DNA of 64,000 nt from AWTP1-13 sp050248715 (GTDB lineage Bacteria; Pseudomonadota; Alphaproteobacteria; Rhizobiales; Hyphomicrobiaceae). The stretch spans positions 1 to 64,000 of the forward strand of contig JBFWRV010000011.1 in assembly GCA_050248715.1 (NCBI GenBank), read 5' to 3'. Under the pieces are notes generated by a model, which did not search any database, had not been told where the DNA came from, and saw only the letters and a list, made by a program, of their open reading frames with translations. Positions 42,781-50,764 of this stretch are shown one piece after another. A program made the position numbers and the translations under genes. How positions within the stretch are numbered: position 1 is the first letter of the stretch; the number at the start of each line of letters is the position of its first letter.

Positions 42781-44166
42781 ATGCCGACCGAGATCCTGAT
42801 GCCGGCCCTGTCGCCCACCATGGAGGAGGGCAAGCTTGCCAAGTGGCTGGTCGCGGAGGGCCAGCAGGTGAAGGCGGGCGACGTCATCGCCGAAATCGAG
42901 ACCGACAAGGCCACCATGGAGGTGGAGGCGGTCGACGAGGGCAAGGTGTCGAAGCTGCTGATCGCGGAGGGCACCGAGGGCGTCAAGGTCAACACGCCCA
43001 TTGCCGTGCTTGACGGCGAGGGTAGTGGTGCGTCCAGCGGCCGGGCGGAGTACGCCGACGTCGTGCCGGCGAAGAAGCCCGCCAAGGCTGCCCCTTCGGC
43101 TCCGCCGGCAGAGGGCAAACGGACGAGCAGCGTATCCGCTCCGATCTCATCTCCACCGGTGGAAATCGAGATCCCCGCCGGTGTCGAGGCCGTGACGCAG
43201 ACCATGCGCGAAGCCCTGCGCGACGCCATGGCCGAGGAGATGCGGCGCGACAAGGACGTGTTCCTGATGGGCGAGGAGGTGGCGCAGTACCAGGGTGCCT
43301 ACAAGATCAGCCAGGGCCTGCTGGAGGAATTCGGGGCCAAGCGGGTGATCGACACGCCCATCACGGAGCAGGGGTTCGCCGGCATCGGCGTCGGCGCCGC
43401 CTTCGCGGGTCTGAGGCCGATCGTGGAGTTCATGACCTGGAACTTCGCCATGCAGGCCATCGACCAGATCGTCAACTCCGCAGCCAAGACGCTCTACATG
43501 TCGGGCGGGCAGCTCGGCTGCCCCATCGTATTCCGCGGACCCAACGGCGCTGCCGCCCGCGTCGCCGCCCAGCACAGCCAGTGCTACTCGGCCTGGTATG
43601 CGCATGTTCCCGGCCTCAAGGTGGTGGCGCCCTCCAATGCGGCTGACGCCAAGGGCCTGTTGAAGTCCGCCATACGCGACCCCAACCCCGTTCTGGTTCT
43701 CGAGAACGAGGTGCTTTACGGGTCCTCGGCGCCGGTGCCGAAAGGCGAGTGGCTGGTGCCGATCGGCAAGGCGCGCATCGCACGAGCCGGCGCCCACGTG
43801 ACCATCGTGTCGTTCGCGCGCGGCATGGTGTATGCGCTGGAAGCTGCCGAGCAGCTCGCCAAGGAGGGCATCGAGGCCGAGGTGATCGACCTGCGCACGC
43901 TCCGGCCGCTCGACCTGCCCACCATCGTCGAGTCCGTCAAGAAGACCAACCGGCTCGTGACGGTGGAGGAGGCCTGGCCGGTGTGCTCGGTGGGCTCGGA
44001 GATCTGCGCGCAGGTGGCGATCCAGGCCTTCGACTATCTCGACGCGCCGCCGGCCAAGGTGTCTGGGGCCGATGTGCCGATGCCGTATGCCGCCAACCTC
44101 GAGCGCCTCGCACTTCCGAGCGCGGCGCAGGTGGTCGAGGCGGCGAAGAGCGTGTGTTACGCGTGA
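42781..44166 (+). CDS. pdhB: pyruvate dehydrogenase E1 component, beta subunit with lipoyl domain
   Basis: This 461-residue protein has an N-terminal lipoyl domain (about 1-77, lipoyl Lys43 in ETDKATMEV), a flexible Ala/Pro/Ser linker (about 80-135) and the E1-beta transketolase-like body from about 138 (TMREALRDAMAEEMRRDKDV, then EFMTWNFAMQAIDQIVNSAA). The fusion of a lipoyl domain to E1-beta is characteristic of alphaproteobacteria. AGGAAA directly precedes the ATG. An upstream in-frame extension passes through the repeat DNA and is rejected. Confidence 0.97.
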   Translation: MPTEILMPALSPTMEEGKLAKWLVAEGQQVKAGDVIAEIETDKATMEVEAVDEGKVSKLLIAEGTEGVKVNTPIAVLDGEGSGASSGRAEYADVVPAKKPAKAAPSAPPAEGKRTSSVSAPISSPPVEIEIPAGVEAVTQTMREALRDAMAEEMRRDKDVFLMGEEVAQYQGAYKISQGLLEEFGAKRVIDTPITEQGFAGIGVGAAFAGLRPIVEFMTWNFAMQAIDQIVNSAAKTLYMSGGQLGCPIVFRGPNGAAARVAAQHSQCYSAWYAHVPGLKVVAPSNAADAKGLLKSAIRDPNPVLVLENEVLYGSSAPVPKGEWLVPIGKARIARAGAHVTIVSFARGMVYALEAAEQLAKEGIEAEVIDLRTLRPLDLPTIVESVKKTNRLVTVEEAWPVCSVGSEICAQVAIQAFDYLDAPPAKVSGADVPMPYAANLERLALPSAAQVVEAAKSVCYA

Positions 44167-44184
44167 CGATGCGGAGCACCGGGT

Positions 44185-44628
44185 GTGACCGAAGCGGAGA
44201 TTCTGCAGGGGCTGTTCAACGCCATCGGCTCCGTCATCACCATCTTCTCGCTGTTCTTCACGATGGTGTCGGCCTATCTGGCCGCGCTCTATCTGTTCCT
44301 CAACCGCGCGCCGCTGGCGCTGCGGCTGCTGGCCTTCGTGCTGCTATCGCTGGGCCTCTTATTCCTCGGGGGGTCGGTGGCGGTGATCCAGACCATGCAG
44401 AACGGGCTCTTTGCGGCCTGGGACAGGCTGCCGGCTCCCGCCTTCAGCCTGCGCGAGGTGCGCAACCCGCTAGGGGCCGCCTTGGCCGAAGCGCTGCCCG
44501 TTACACAGCAGCAGATCGGCGTCGGCATCGGCTGGAGCGTGGCGATCTTCGTCTATCTGGCCCTCGGCTATCTCACTTTCCTCTATCGCTGGCCGCACCA
44601 GTCAAAGGGGGGACAAACCGATGACTGA
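44185..44628 (+). CDS. hypothetical membrane protein in the pdh operon
   Basis: This 147-residue protein has three hydrophobic helices: about 14-37 (AIGSVITIFSLFFTMVSAYL), 43-70 (LALRLLAFVLLSLGLLFLGG) and 113-133 (VGIGWSVAIFVYLALGYLTF). A loop of about 40 residues joins the second and third. I do not recognise the family. GTG start, 18 bases after pdhB, and its end overlaps the next gene by eight bases, so it is translated in the pdh operon. Confidence 0.7.
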   Translation: MTEAEILQGLFNAIGSVITIFSLFFTMVSAYLAALYLFLNRAPLALRLLAFVLLSLGLLFLGGSVAVIQTMQNGLFAAWDRLPAPAFSLREVRNPLGAALAEALPVTQQQIGVGIGWSVAIFVYLALGYLTFLYRWPHQSKGGQTDD

Positions 44629-45052
44629 GCGGGTCATTCTTTCCGGTACCTGTCACTGCGGTGCGATCCGCGGCACGCTTGCGGCGACCAAGCCAGCGGC
44701 GGAGGTGCAGGTCAGGGCCTGCCAGTGCGGCTTCTGCACGCGGCATGGCGCCATGACCGCGAGCGACCCCGCGGGCAAGGCAACATTCGAGATCGAGCGC
44801 GCCGCGCTGACGCGCTATCAGTTCGCCACTGGCACGGGTACAAGCCTCATCTGCGCCCGCTGCGGCATGTACGCCGGGGTCATGCTGGAGGACGGCGGCA
44901 AGGTGTGGTCCGTGCTCAATGTGCGCGGCCTTGCCGTTCCCGAGTTCAAGGATCGCAAGGCGGAGGTGGTTGTGTATGAGGGCGAGACGCCGGAGTCGCG
45001 CATTGCGCGCCGCAAGGCCAAGTGGACGCCGACGGAGATCGTGTACAGATGA
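44621..45052 (+). CDS. GFA-fold zinc protein in the pdh operon
   Basis: This 143-residue protein has CHCGAIRG (near 11), CQCGFCTRHG (near 34) and CARCGMYAG (near 77), the cysteine sets of the GFA fold. It ends LNVRGLAVPEF and a basic tail. It starts with ATG overlapping the preceding membrane-protein gene by eight bases. It is only distantly similar to the GFA-fold gene near queC. A thiol-carrier or formaldehyde role is possible; no activity can be assigned. Confidence 0.85.
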   Translation: MTERVILSGTCHCGAIRGTLAATKPAAEVQVRACQCGFCTRHGAMTASDPAGKATFEIERAALTRYQFATGTGTSLICARCGMYAGVMLEDGGKVWSVLNVRGLAVPEFKDRKAEVVVYEGETPESRIARRKAKWTPTEIVYR

Positions 45053-45120
45053 ATTTGCAGGCTGGGGCGCCGCCGGCCAAGGCCGGGGATCACCCAGCAC
45101 AGGAATGAGACCGCAGCCGG

Positions 45121-45152
45121 TGTTGGGTCGGCGCTTGGCTTGACCCAACCTA
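45121..45152. repeat. GGTTGGGTC-type inverted repeat before pdhC
   Basis: TGTTGGGTCGGCGC and TTGACCCAACCTA form a hairpin like those between pdhA and pdhB (42668-42754). It lies 20 bases before the pdhC start, so a folded transcript could affect pdhC translation. Confidence 0.65.
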
Positions 45153-45171
45153 TGCCCAAGAGAAGCAGAGC

Positions 45172-46626
45172 ATGCCGACCGAAATCCTGATGCCCGCGCT
45201 GTCGCCCACGATGGAGGAGGGTAAGCTCGCCAAATGGCTCGTAAAGGAAGGCCAGAGCGTCAAGGCCGGTGATGTCATCGCCGAAATCGAGACCGACAAG
45301 GCGACGATGGAGGTGGAGGCGGTCGACGAAGGCAAGGTGTCGCAGCTGTTGATTGCGGAGGGGACAGAGGGCGTCAAGGTGAACACGCCGATTGCTGTTC
45401 TGCTGGCGGAAGGCGAGACGGCGGCGGCGCCAGCCGCATCCAAGTCGACTGCTGCGCCCAAGCCGGCGCCCGCACGCGCGTCGGGTGCCCCGGCCTCAGG
45501 CTCCGCACGTGCAGCGGCCGCTTCCCCTCCCCTTGGCGGGGACGGAAGAGGGGCGGTGGCACAGCGCGACCGGCAGGTTTCGCCCCCACCGCAGCCCTCT
45601 CCCGCAAAGGGAGAGAGAGGTCCCGGCATGGCGCGTGCCGCCACAGCGCCGCCGGCGGCAGTCAACGGACACGGGCGAATCTTTGCTTCTCCATTGGCGC
45701 GACGGCTCGCACGTGAATTCAACGTCGAGGTTGCTTCGCTCAGAGGCTCAGGCCCGCGCGGCCGCATCATCCGGCGTGATGTGGAGGCGGCGCTGCGGGA
45801 CGGCGGCGTGGCGGCGCTGCAGCCGGCGCGCCGCGGCACGGCCATCGCGCCGACGCCGGCGGGCGCGCCGCTGGCGGCACTTGCCCAACCCATGCCGGAC
45901 GACAAGATCCTCGCCCTCTACGAAAAGGGTTCTTACGAGGTCCTACCTCACGACGGCATGCGCAAGGTCATCGCCCAGCGCCTGACCTTGTCGAAGCAGA
46001 CGATCCCCCACTTCTACCTTACGGTCGATTGCCGGCTCGACGAGCTCCTGCGTGCGCGCGAGCGGATGAATGCCACGGCACCGAAGGAGGGCCCCCGCGC
46101 CTACAAGCTCTCGGTCAACGACTTCCTCATCAAGGCTTTGGCGCTGGCCCTGGCCCAGGTGCCGGCCGCCAACGTGACGTGGACGGACGCCGGCACGCTG
46201 CGCCACAAGTATTCGGACGTCGGTGTCGCAGTGGCGGTCGAAGGCGGCCTCTTCACGCCCGTCATCCGCCACGCCGAAATGAAGTCGCTGTCCGAGATAT
46301 CCAACGAAATGAAGGATTTGGCCGAGCGCGCGCGCAAGCGCCGGCTGGCCCCGCACGAGTACCAGGGCGGCACGACCTCCATCTCGAACCTCGGCATGTA
46401 CGGGATCAAGAGCTTCGAGGCCGTGATCAATCCCCCACATGCCACCATCCTGGCGATCGGTGCAGGGGAACGGCGCCCCATAGCAGGCGGCGACAAGGTC
46501 GAGCTCGCAACCGTCATGTCCTGCACGCTCTCGGGCGATCACCGCGTCGTGGACGGGGCAGTCGGTGCCGAGCTTCTCGGCGCCTTCAAGATGCTGGTCG
46601 AGGAGCCGGTGCGGATGCTGGCTTGA
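45172..46626 (+). CDS. pdhC: pyruvate dehydrogenase E2, dihydrolipoamide acetyltransferase
   Basis: This 484-residue core protein carries a lipoyl domain (about 1-77, Lys43 in ETDKATMEV), a linker (78-160), an E1/E3-binding domain (about 163-205, IFASPLARRLAREFNVEV) and the acetyltransferase domain (about 255-484), with the catalytic GDHRVVDGA near 455. The linker contains an unusual run, SPPLGGDGRG and PPPQPSPAKGERGPG, encoded by a roughly 108-base palindromic element. The lipoyl domain is nearly identical to that of PdhB at protein level. The product passes acetyl groups to CoA. Confidence 0.97.
   Translation: MPTEILMPALSPTMEEGKLAKWLVKEGQSVKAGDVIAEIETDKATMEVEAVDEGKVSQLLIAEGTEGVKVNTPIAVLLAEGETAAAPAASKSTAAPKPAPARASGAPASGSARAAAASPPLGGDGRGAVAQRDRQVSPPPQPSPAKGERGPGMARAATAPPAAVNGHGRIFASPLARRLAREFNVEVASLRGSGPRGRIIRRDVEAALRDGGVAALQPARRGTAIAPTPAGAPLAALAQPMPDDKILALYEKGSYEVLPHDGMRKVIAQRLTLSKQTIPHFYLTVDCRLDELLRARERMNATAPKEGPRAYKLSVNDFLIKALALALAQVPAANVTWTDAGTLRHKYSDVGVAVAVEGGLFTPVIRHAEMKSLSEISNEMKDLAERARKRRLAPHEYQGGTTSISNLGMYGIKSFEAVINPPHATILAIGAGERRPIAGGDKVELATVMSCTLSGDHRVVDGAVGAELLGAFKMLVEEPVRMLA
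45523..45630. repeat. palindromic element inserted in frame in pdhC
   Basis: The ends carry CCCCTCCCC...GGGGAC and CCCTCTCCC-GCAAA-GGGAGAG hairpins. In between, GAGGGGCGGTGG faces a matching CCACCGCAGCCCTC, making a long inverted structure of about 108 bases, which would be 36 codons. It is read in frame as part of the E2 linker without a stop. It resembles the hairpin in queA. Confidence 0.65.
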
Positions 46627-46848
46627 GCCGCAAGTCTGCAAATTTTGTGGATTTTCGCGTGCTGTGGCGCCCAGGGCACTGAGGCCCACCGTCCACAGAT
46701 TCGGACCCTGCGCATTTGGAACTCCCCCGGAATCGCTTGCCCTCGGCTTGCCGGTGCCTGATTTCAGGACTAAGAATCGGAAGAAGAAGAAGAATGCAGT
46801 CGTTCGGCGTACCCGTTACGACCAAATAATCACCTCGGGGGTGTTGCC

Positions 46849-47268
46849 ATGTTTCCCACCATGCGTGCGAGCGCGAGGGTATTGCTTGTCGCCGGCGTCG
46901 TCGGGTTGGCCGGATGCGCCGCCGATGGAAGCGATGGCTTGTTCACAACCGGTGCGCTCGGCACCCAGGCCAGCAGCGATTCCCGCTCCGATCCGCAGTG
47001 CATCGCTCTTGCGACGCGCATCGACGGCCTCCGCAAGGAAGGCATCGGCGACAAGATCGAGAAGGCTGCGGCCAAGAAATACAAGATGACGCAGTCGGAC
47101 CTCTCCAAGGCGGATCAGCTGACAAAGGCCAACGCGGATTTCCAGCTGCGCTGTTCGCCGATCATGCCGGATCCCGTCGCATCCGCACCGGTGCCGGCGC
47201 CGCCGGCACCAACAGCCAGGGCTACGCCGAAGCCGACCGCTGCGGCGCGACCGCAGTCCCAGAACTGA
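46849..47268 (+). CDS. small lipoprotein, first of a tandem pair
   Basis: This 139-residue exported protein has a lipobox VGLAGC with Cys at about residue 24, so it should be lipid-anchored. The mature part has a conserved core: QCIALATRIDGLRKEGIGDK, EKAAAKKYKMTQSDL and NADFQLRC. A Pro/Ala/Thr-rich tail follows. The core matches the next gene (47460). I know no family name. ATG at 46861 (MRASAR) is an alternative start. It is followed by a strong terminator. Confidence 0.75.
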   Translation: MFPTMRASARVLLVAGVVGLAGCAADGSDGLFTTGALGTQASSDSRSDPQCIALATRIDGLRKEGIGDKIEKAAAKKYKMTQSDLSKADQLTKANADFQLRCSPIMPDPVASAPVPAPPAPTARATPKPTAAARPQSQN

Positions 47269-47283
47269 TGCCCCAAACATTCT

Positions 47284-47323
47284 GCGACCGCGCCGACGCT
47301 GCCGTTCGGCGCGGTCGCTTTTT
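47284..47323 (+). terminator. rho-independent terminator
   Basis: A perfect 12-pair stem, GCGACCGCGCCG and CGGCGCGGTCGC, with an 11-base loop is followed at once by TTTTT. It should end transcripts from the pdh operon and first lipoprotein gene, making the second lipoprotein and lpdA separately expressed. Confidence 0.9.
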
Positions 47324-47459
47324 GCCATCGCCTTGCCATGCTTCGCCGCAAGCTTGTGCTGCGGTAATCGTGTCACAGTGCGGCGGCGCGCTGTTGAAAA
47401 TATCGCGGCCGTATGTTTCGTAAGGTGACGGGGTGCAGAGGGAGACGAGGAGACAATCG

Positions 47460-47756
47460 GTGGGCCGGAACGTGTCGAGTGCGCTCAGGCATTTGGCTGC
47501 TGCGGCCGCGGTTGCGGCGCTCGGTGCATGCGCGGACGGCGATGGTTTCGGCGGCGATCCCGGCGCCACGCCGCTGGCGGTTGGACAAAGCTGCGGATCG
47601 GTTCGCCAGGAGCTCGACTCACTGGACCGCAAGGGGACCCAGGCCAAAGTCGAGGCCGCAAGCCAGGGCAAGAAGCTTTCGCCCAAGGACAGGGCCGACG
47701 TCGACCGCTACAACTCGCTGCTCAACCAATACCTGGGAGCGCGCTGCCACGCCTGA
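47460..47756 (+). CDS. small lipoprotein, second of a tandem pair
   Basis: This 98-residue protein has a signal peptide with lipobox AALGAC (Cys near residue 24). The mature region has SCGSVRQELDSLDRKGTQAK, VEAASQGKKLSPKD and SLLNQYLGARC, aligning with the preceding lipoprotein (ID/LD-L-KxG, then a lysine-rich step, then N...RC). GTG at 47460 is chosen because GAGGAG lies about eight bases upstream; GTG at 47433 is possible. The two probably arose by duplication. Function is unknown. Confidence 0.72.
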   Translation: MGRNVSSALRHLAAAAAVAALGACADGDGFGGDPGATPLAVGQSCGSVRQELDSLDRKGTQAKVEAASQGKKLSPKDRADVDRYNSLLNQYLGARCHA

Positions 47757-47813
47757 AGGCGACCGCGGCACCGACGGCTTTGCGCAAAGCTGCTGAATTG
47801 GCTTGAATGAACG

Positions 47814-47839
47814 GGCCCCGAGGCGTACCGCCCGGGGCC
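47814..47839 (+). terminator. possible weak terminator hairpin
   Basis: GGCCCCG and CGGGGCC form a seven-pair stem with a 12-base loop, 57 bases after the second lipoprotein gene and 44 before lpdA. No T tract follows, so termination is doubtful. Confidence 0.4.
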
Positions 47840-47883
47840 TTATGGTGCCTGGATCGGGCACCGCGACGAGAGCGACATTCCCC

Positions 47884-49305
47884 ATGGCAGATCAGAGTTT
47901 CGACATCATCGTCATCGGCTCGGGACCCGGTGGGTACGTGACGGCCATTCGCGCGAGTCAGCTCGGCTTCAAGACTGCGATCATCGAGCGCGACTATCTC
48001 GGCGGCATCTGCCTCAACTGGGGCTGCATCCCCACGAAAGCGTTGTTGCGGTCGGCCGAGGTGTTCCACAACCTGCAGCATGCCAAGGACTTCGGCCTCA
48101 CCGCGGAGCGTGTCGGCTTCGACGCCAAGGCCGTGGTCGAGCGCTCCCGCAAGGTGGCTTCGCGCCTCAACAGCGGCGTCACTTTCCTGATGAAGAAGAA
48201 CAAGATTGCCGTGATCTGGGGCGAGGCGAGCCTGGAGGCGCCGGGCAGAGTTGCCGTCAAGGCGTCCAAAAGCGAAGCTCCGAAAGGCGCTTTGGGGCCG
48301 GGGACCTACCAGGCCAAGCACATCATCGTCGCGACCGGGGCGCGTCCGCGGGTCCTGCCGGGGCTGGAGCCCGACAAGAAGCAGGTGTGGACCTACTTCG
48401 AGGCGATGGTGCCGTCCGCGATCCCGAAGTCGCTGCTCGTCGTCGGCTCCGGCGCCATCGGCATAGAGTTCGCCTCGTTCTACCGCACGCTGGGCGCGGC
48501 CGTGACCGTCGTGGAGGTGCTGCCGCAGATCCTGCCCGTCGAGGACGCCGAGATCGCGGCCTTTGCGCGCAAGAGCTTCGAGCGGCAGGGCATCAAGATT
48601 CTGACGGGTGCCAAGGTCGTCAAGCTCGACAAGAAGGCCGACAGCGTCACCGCCACCATCGACGACGGCAAGGGGGGCATGCAGACGCTCAGCGTCGACC
48701 GCGTCATTTCGGCTGTCGGCGTGGTCGGCAACATCGAGAACCTCGGCCTCGAGAAGCTCGGAGTGAAGACCGAACGCGGCGCCATCGTCACGGACGGCTT
48801 CGGCCGCACAAACGTGCCCGGCATCTATGCCATCGGCGACGTGGCCGGACCTCCGATGCTCGCGCACAAGGCGGAGCACGAGGGCGTTGCCTGCGTCGAG
48901 GCGATCAAGGGGCTCGATGCGCATCCGCTCGACAAGCTGAAAATCCCCGGCTGCACCTACTGCAATCCCCAGATCGCGAGCGTCGGCCTCACCGAGAAGG
49001 CGGCGAAGGAGCAGGGCCGCGAGGTGAAGATCGGGCGGTTCCCCTTCGCGGGCAACGGCAAGGCCATCGCGCTCGGGGAGGACCAGGGCCTGGTGAAGAC
49101 CATCTTCGACGCGAAGACCGGTCAGCTCCTGGGCGCCCACATGGTCGGTGCCGAGGTGACGGAGCTGATCCAGGGGTTCGTCATCGCTATGCAGCTCGAA
49201 ACGACCGAGGAGGACCTGATGCACACGGTCTTCCCGCACCCCACGCTGTCCGAGATGATGCACGAGAGCGTGCTCGACGCCTTCGGACGCGTCATCCATG
49301 TGTGA
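47884..49305 (+). CDS. lpdA: dihydrolipoamide dehydrogenase (E3)
   Basis: This 473-residue flavoprotein reoxidises the lipoyl arms of PdhB/PdhC with NAD+. It has the FAD fold IVIGSGPGGYVTAI, redox disulfide Cys43/Cys48 (GGICLNWGCIP), NAD fold SLLVVGSGAIGIEFASFYR, and the C-terminal FPHPTLSEMMHES with the catalytic His/Glu. The start MADQSFDIIVIG is chosen over an upstream ATG that lies in the hairpin region. As part of the pdh cluster it is probably the pyruvate-specific E3. Confidence 0.97.
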   Translation: MADQSFDIIVIGSGPGGYVTAIRASQLGFKTAIIERDYLGGICLNWGCIPTKALLRSAEVFHNLQHAKDFGLTAERVGFDAKAVVERSRKVASRLNSGVTFLMKKNKIAVIWGEASLEAPGRVAVKASKSEAPKGALGPGTYQAKHIIVATGARPRVLPGLEPDKKQVWTYFEAMVPSAIPKSLLVVGSGAIGIEFASFYRTLGAAVTVVEVLPQILPVEDAEIAAFARKSFERQGIKILTGAKVVKLDKKADSVTATIDDGKGGMQTLSVDRVISAVGVVGNIENLGLEKLGVKTERGAIVTDGFGRTNVPGIYAIGDVAGPPMLAHKAEHEGVACVEAIKGLDAHPLDKLKIPGCTYCNPQIASVGLTEKAAKEQGREVKIGRFPFAGNGKAIALGEDQGLVKTIFDAKTGQLLGAHMVGAEVTELIQGFVIAMQLETTEEDLMHTVFPHPTLSEMMHESVLDAFGRVIHV

Positions 49306-49509
49306 TGTGGGCGGCGATCGCCGGGGCGCCCAGCATAGGGTGACCCTCGCGCCGGTGCCGGCCGCTTGGCCGGTGATGCGACCACTTGCTGCGTTGCGAG
49401 ATCGTTAGGGCTCGACGAACTGCGGCGAGTCGGTCAGATTCCCCGCAACTCGCCGGAGCCCGTGAGCGTCCGAGCGTTGCTCCGGCTGGCCTAGCCAGGG
49501 GAGAATGCC

Positions 49510-49767
49510 ATGAACCTCAACATGCAGCAGCTCATCGTCTGGGCAGTAATCGGTATCGTCGCGGGTTGGCTCGCCAGCGTCGTGGTCGGAGGTGGCGGTG
49601 GACTGCTGCGCTATCTCATCACGGGCCTGATCGGTGCGGTCGTCGGCGGCTTTGTCTTCAATATGGCCGGCTGGAAGTTAAACCTCGGCAATGAATGGGT
49701 CGATCAGATCGTCGTCGCCGCCATTGGCGCCATCATCGTCGTCATCCTCGCCCGCCTTCTCGTCTAG
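49510..49767 (+). CDS. GlsB/YeaQ/YmgE-family stress membrane protein
   Basis: This 85-residue protein has three hydrophobic segments with glycine-rich turns: IVWAVIGIVAGWLASVVVGG, YLITGLIGAVVGGFVF and VVAAIGAIIVVILARLLV. This is the transglycosylase-associated (YeaQ/GlsB) family pattern. Members are small inner-membrane proteins linked to general stress; biochemical function is unclear. It is followed by a good terminator and appears monocistronic. GGGGAGAATGCC precedes the ATG. Confidence 0.9.
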   Translation: MNLNMQQLIVWAVIGIVAGWLASVVVGGGGGLLRYLITGLIGAVVGGFVFNMAGWKLNLGNEWVDQIVVAAIGAIIVVILARLLV

Positions 49768-49808
49768 ACGGCCATAGCAGCGCCGTTGCCGCGCCGCTGT
49801 CGATTGCG

Positions 49809-49841
49809 ACTCCCCTGCTCCCGGCTGGGCAGGGGAGTTTT
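49809..49841 (+). terminator. rho-independent terminator
   Basis: ACTCCCCTGC and GCAGGGGAGT form a ten-pair stem with a ten-base loop, followed by TTTT. It ends the YeaQ-family transcript 42 bases after the stop. Confidence 0.85.
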
Positions 49842-50017
49842 GCATTGTGTCGTCGGCTGCGGATGGTGCGCCATGGCGCGACCTGACCGATCGCCGGCGA
49901 ACCGGCGCGTCGCGATTGCGCAAACGCTGCAGCTGTGGCGTAATCGAGGACCAGACTAATCAAAAAGCGGAAGAACACGCGTGGCCGGTCCCCGGCCCTG
50001 CAGAGGAGGCGCCACCC

Positions 50018-50608
50018 ATGTTTTCCCTGTTCCGCAAGGGGAAGGCCCCGGCACCGCCCGCCGAGGTGCCGGTCCGAGCATCGCCCGAGCCCCCGATCAA
50101 GCCCCTGGAGAGCAGCATGACGAAACTGTCCATGACGGTGAATGGCAAGGCCGTCGCCGCCGAGAATGTCGATCCCAGGACCCTGCTCGTGCATTTCCTG
50201 CGCGAGCACCTGCGGCTCACGGGCACGCACGTGGGCTGCGACACCAGCCAGTGCGGCGCGTGCGTCGTGCATCTCGACGGCCGCGCGGTGAAGTCGTGCA
50301 CCGTGCTCGCCCACTCCTGCGACGGTGCCAGCGTGACGACCATCGAGGGCCTGGCGAAGGACGGCGCGCTGCATCCCATGCAGGAAGCCTTCCGTCAGCA
50401 TCACGGCCTGCAGTGCGGCTTCTGCACGCCGGGCATGATCATGGCTGCGGTCGACCTGGCTCAGAGGAAGGGCGGCAACCTCGACGAGCACACGATCCGT
50501 GAGGGCCTGGAGGGAAACCTGTGCCGCTGCACGGGCTACCACAACATCGTCGCCGCCGTGAAAGCAGGCGCCGCCGCCATGGGCGGGATGCGGCAGGCCG
50601 CCGAGTGA
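50018..50608 (+). CDS. coxS: CoxS-type [2Fe-2S] small subunit of a molybdenum hydroxylase
   Basis: This 196-residue protein carries two [2Fe-2S] clusters, one in a plant-ferredoxin fold (CDTSQCGACVVHLDG with a later Cys) and one in the helical domain (CGFCTPGMIM and CRCTGYHN). It passes electrons from the Mo site to FAD. It has an odd N-terminal extension of about 33 Pro/Ala-rich residues before MTKLSMTVNG. GAGGAGG supports the start at 50018, but GGAGAG before 50117 would give the family-typical protein. First gene of a S-L-M-G set. Confidence 0.9.
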   Translation: MFSLFRKGKAPAPPAEVPVRASPEPPIKPLESSMTKLSMTVNGKAVAAENVDPRTLLVHFLREHLRLTGTHVGCDTSQCGACVVHLDGRAVKSCTVLAHSCDGASVTTIEGLAKDGALHPMQEAFRQHHGLQCGFCTPGMIMAAVDLAQRKGGNLDEHTIREGLEGNLCRCTGYHNIVAAVKAGAAAMGGMRQAAE

Positions 50609-50649
50609 GATCGCCGGCGCGTCCCTGACACGGCGCGCGCGTCGCAAAC

Positions 50650-50713
50650 CTTGTGGTGAGCCTGTCGAACCACGAGCGGGCCGCGTCCTTCGACAAGCCC
50701 AGGACGAGGGCAA
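50650..50713. repeat. TTCGACAAGC-type inverted repeat between coxS and coxL
   Basis: GTGGTGAGCCTGTCGAACCA and the facing CCTTCGACAAGCCCAGGACG form an imperfect stem. Related copies lie at 53942-54011 and 54587-54630. On the minus strand it reads VVRQAHH, the translation typical of this repeat family. Confidence 0.7.
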
Positions 50714-50764
50714 GACCAAAGCGCAGGACTGACGTCCAGCAATGAACGCAACAGGAGGAAACCC

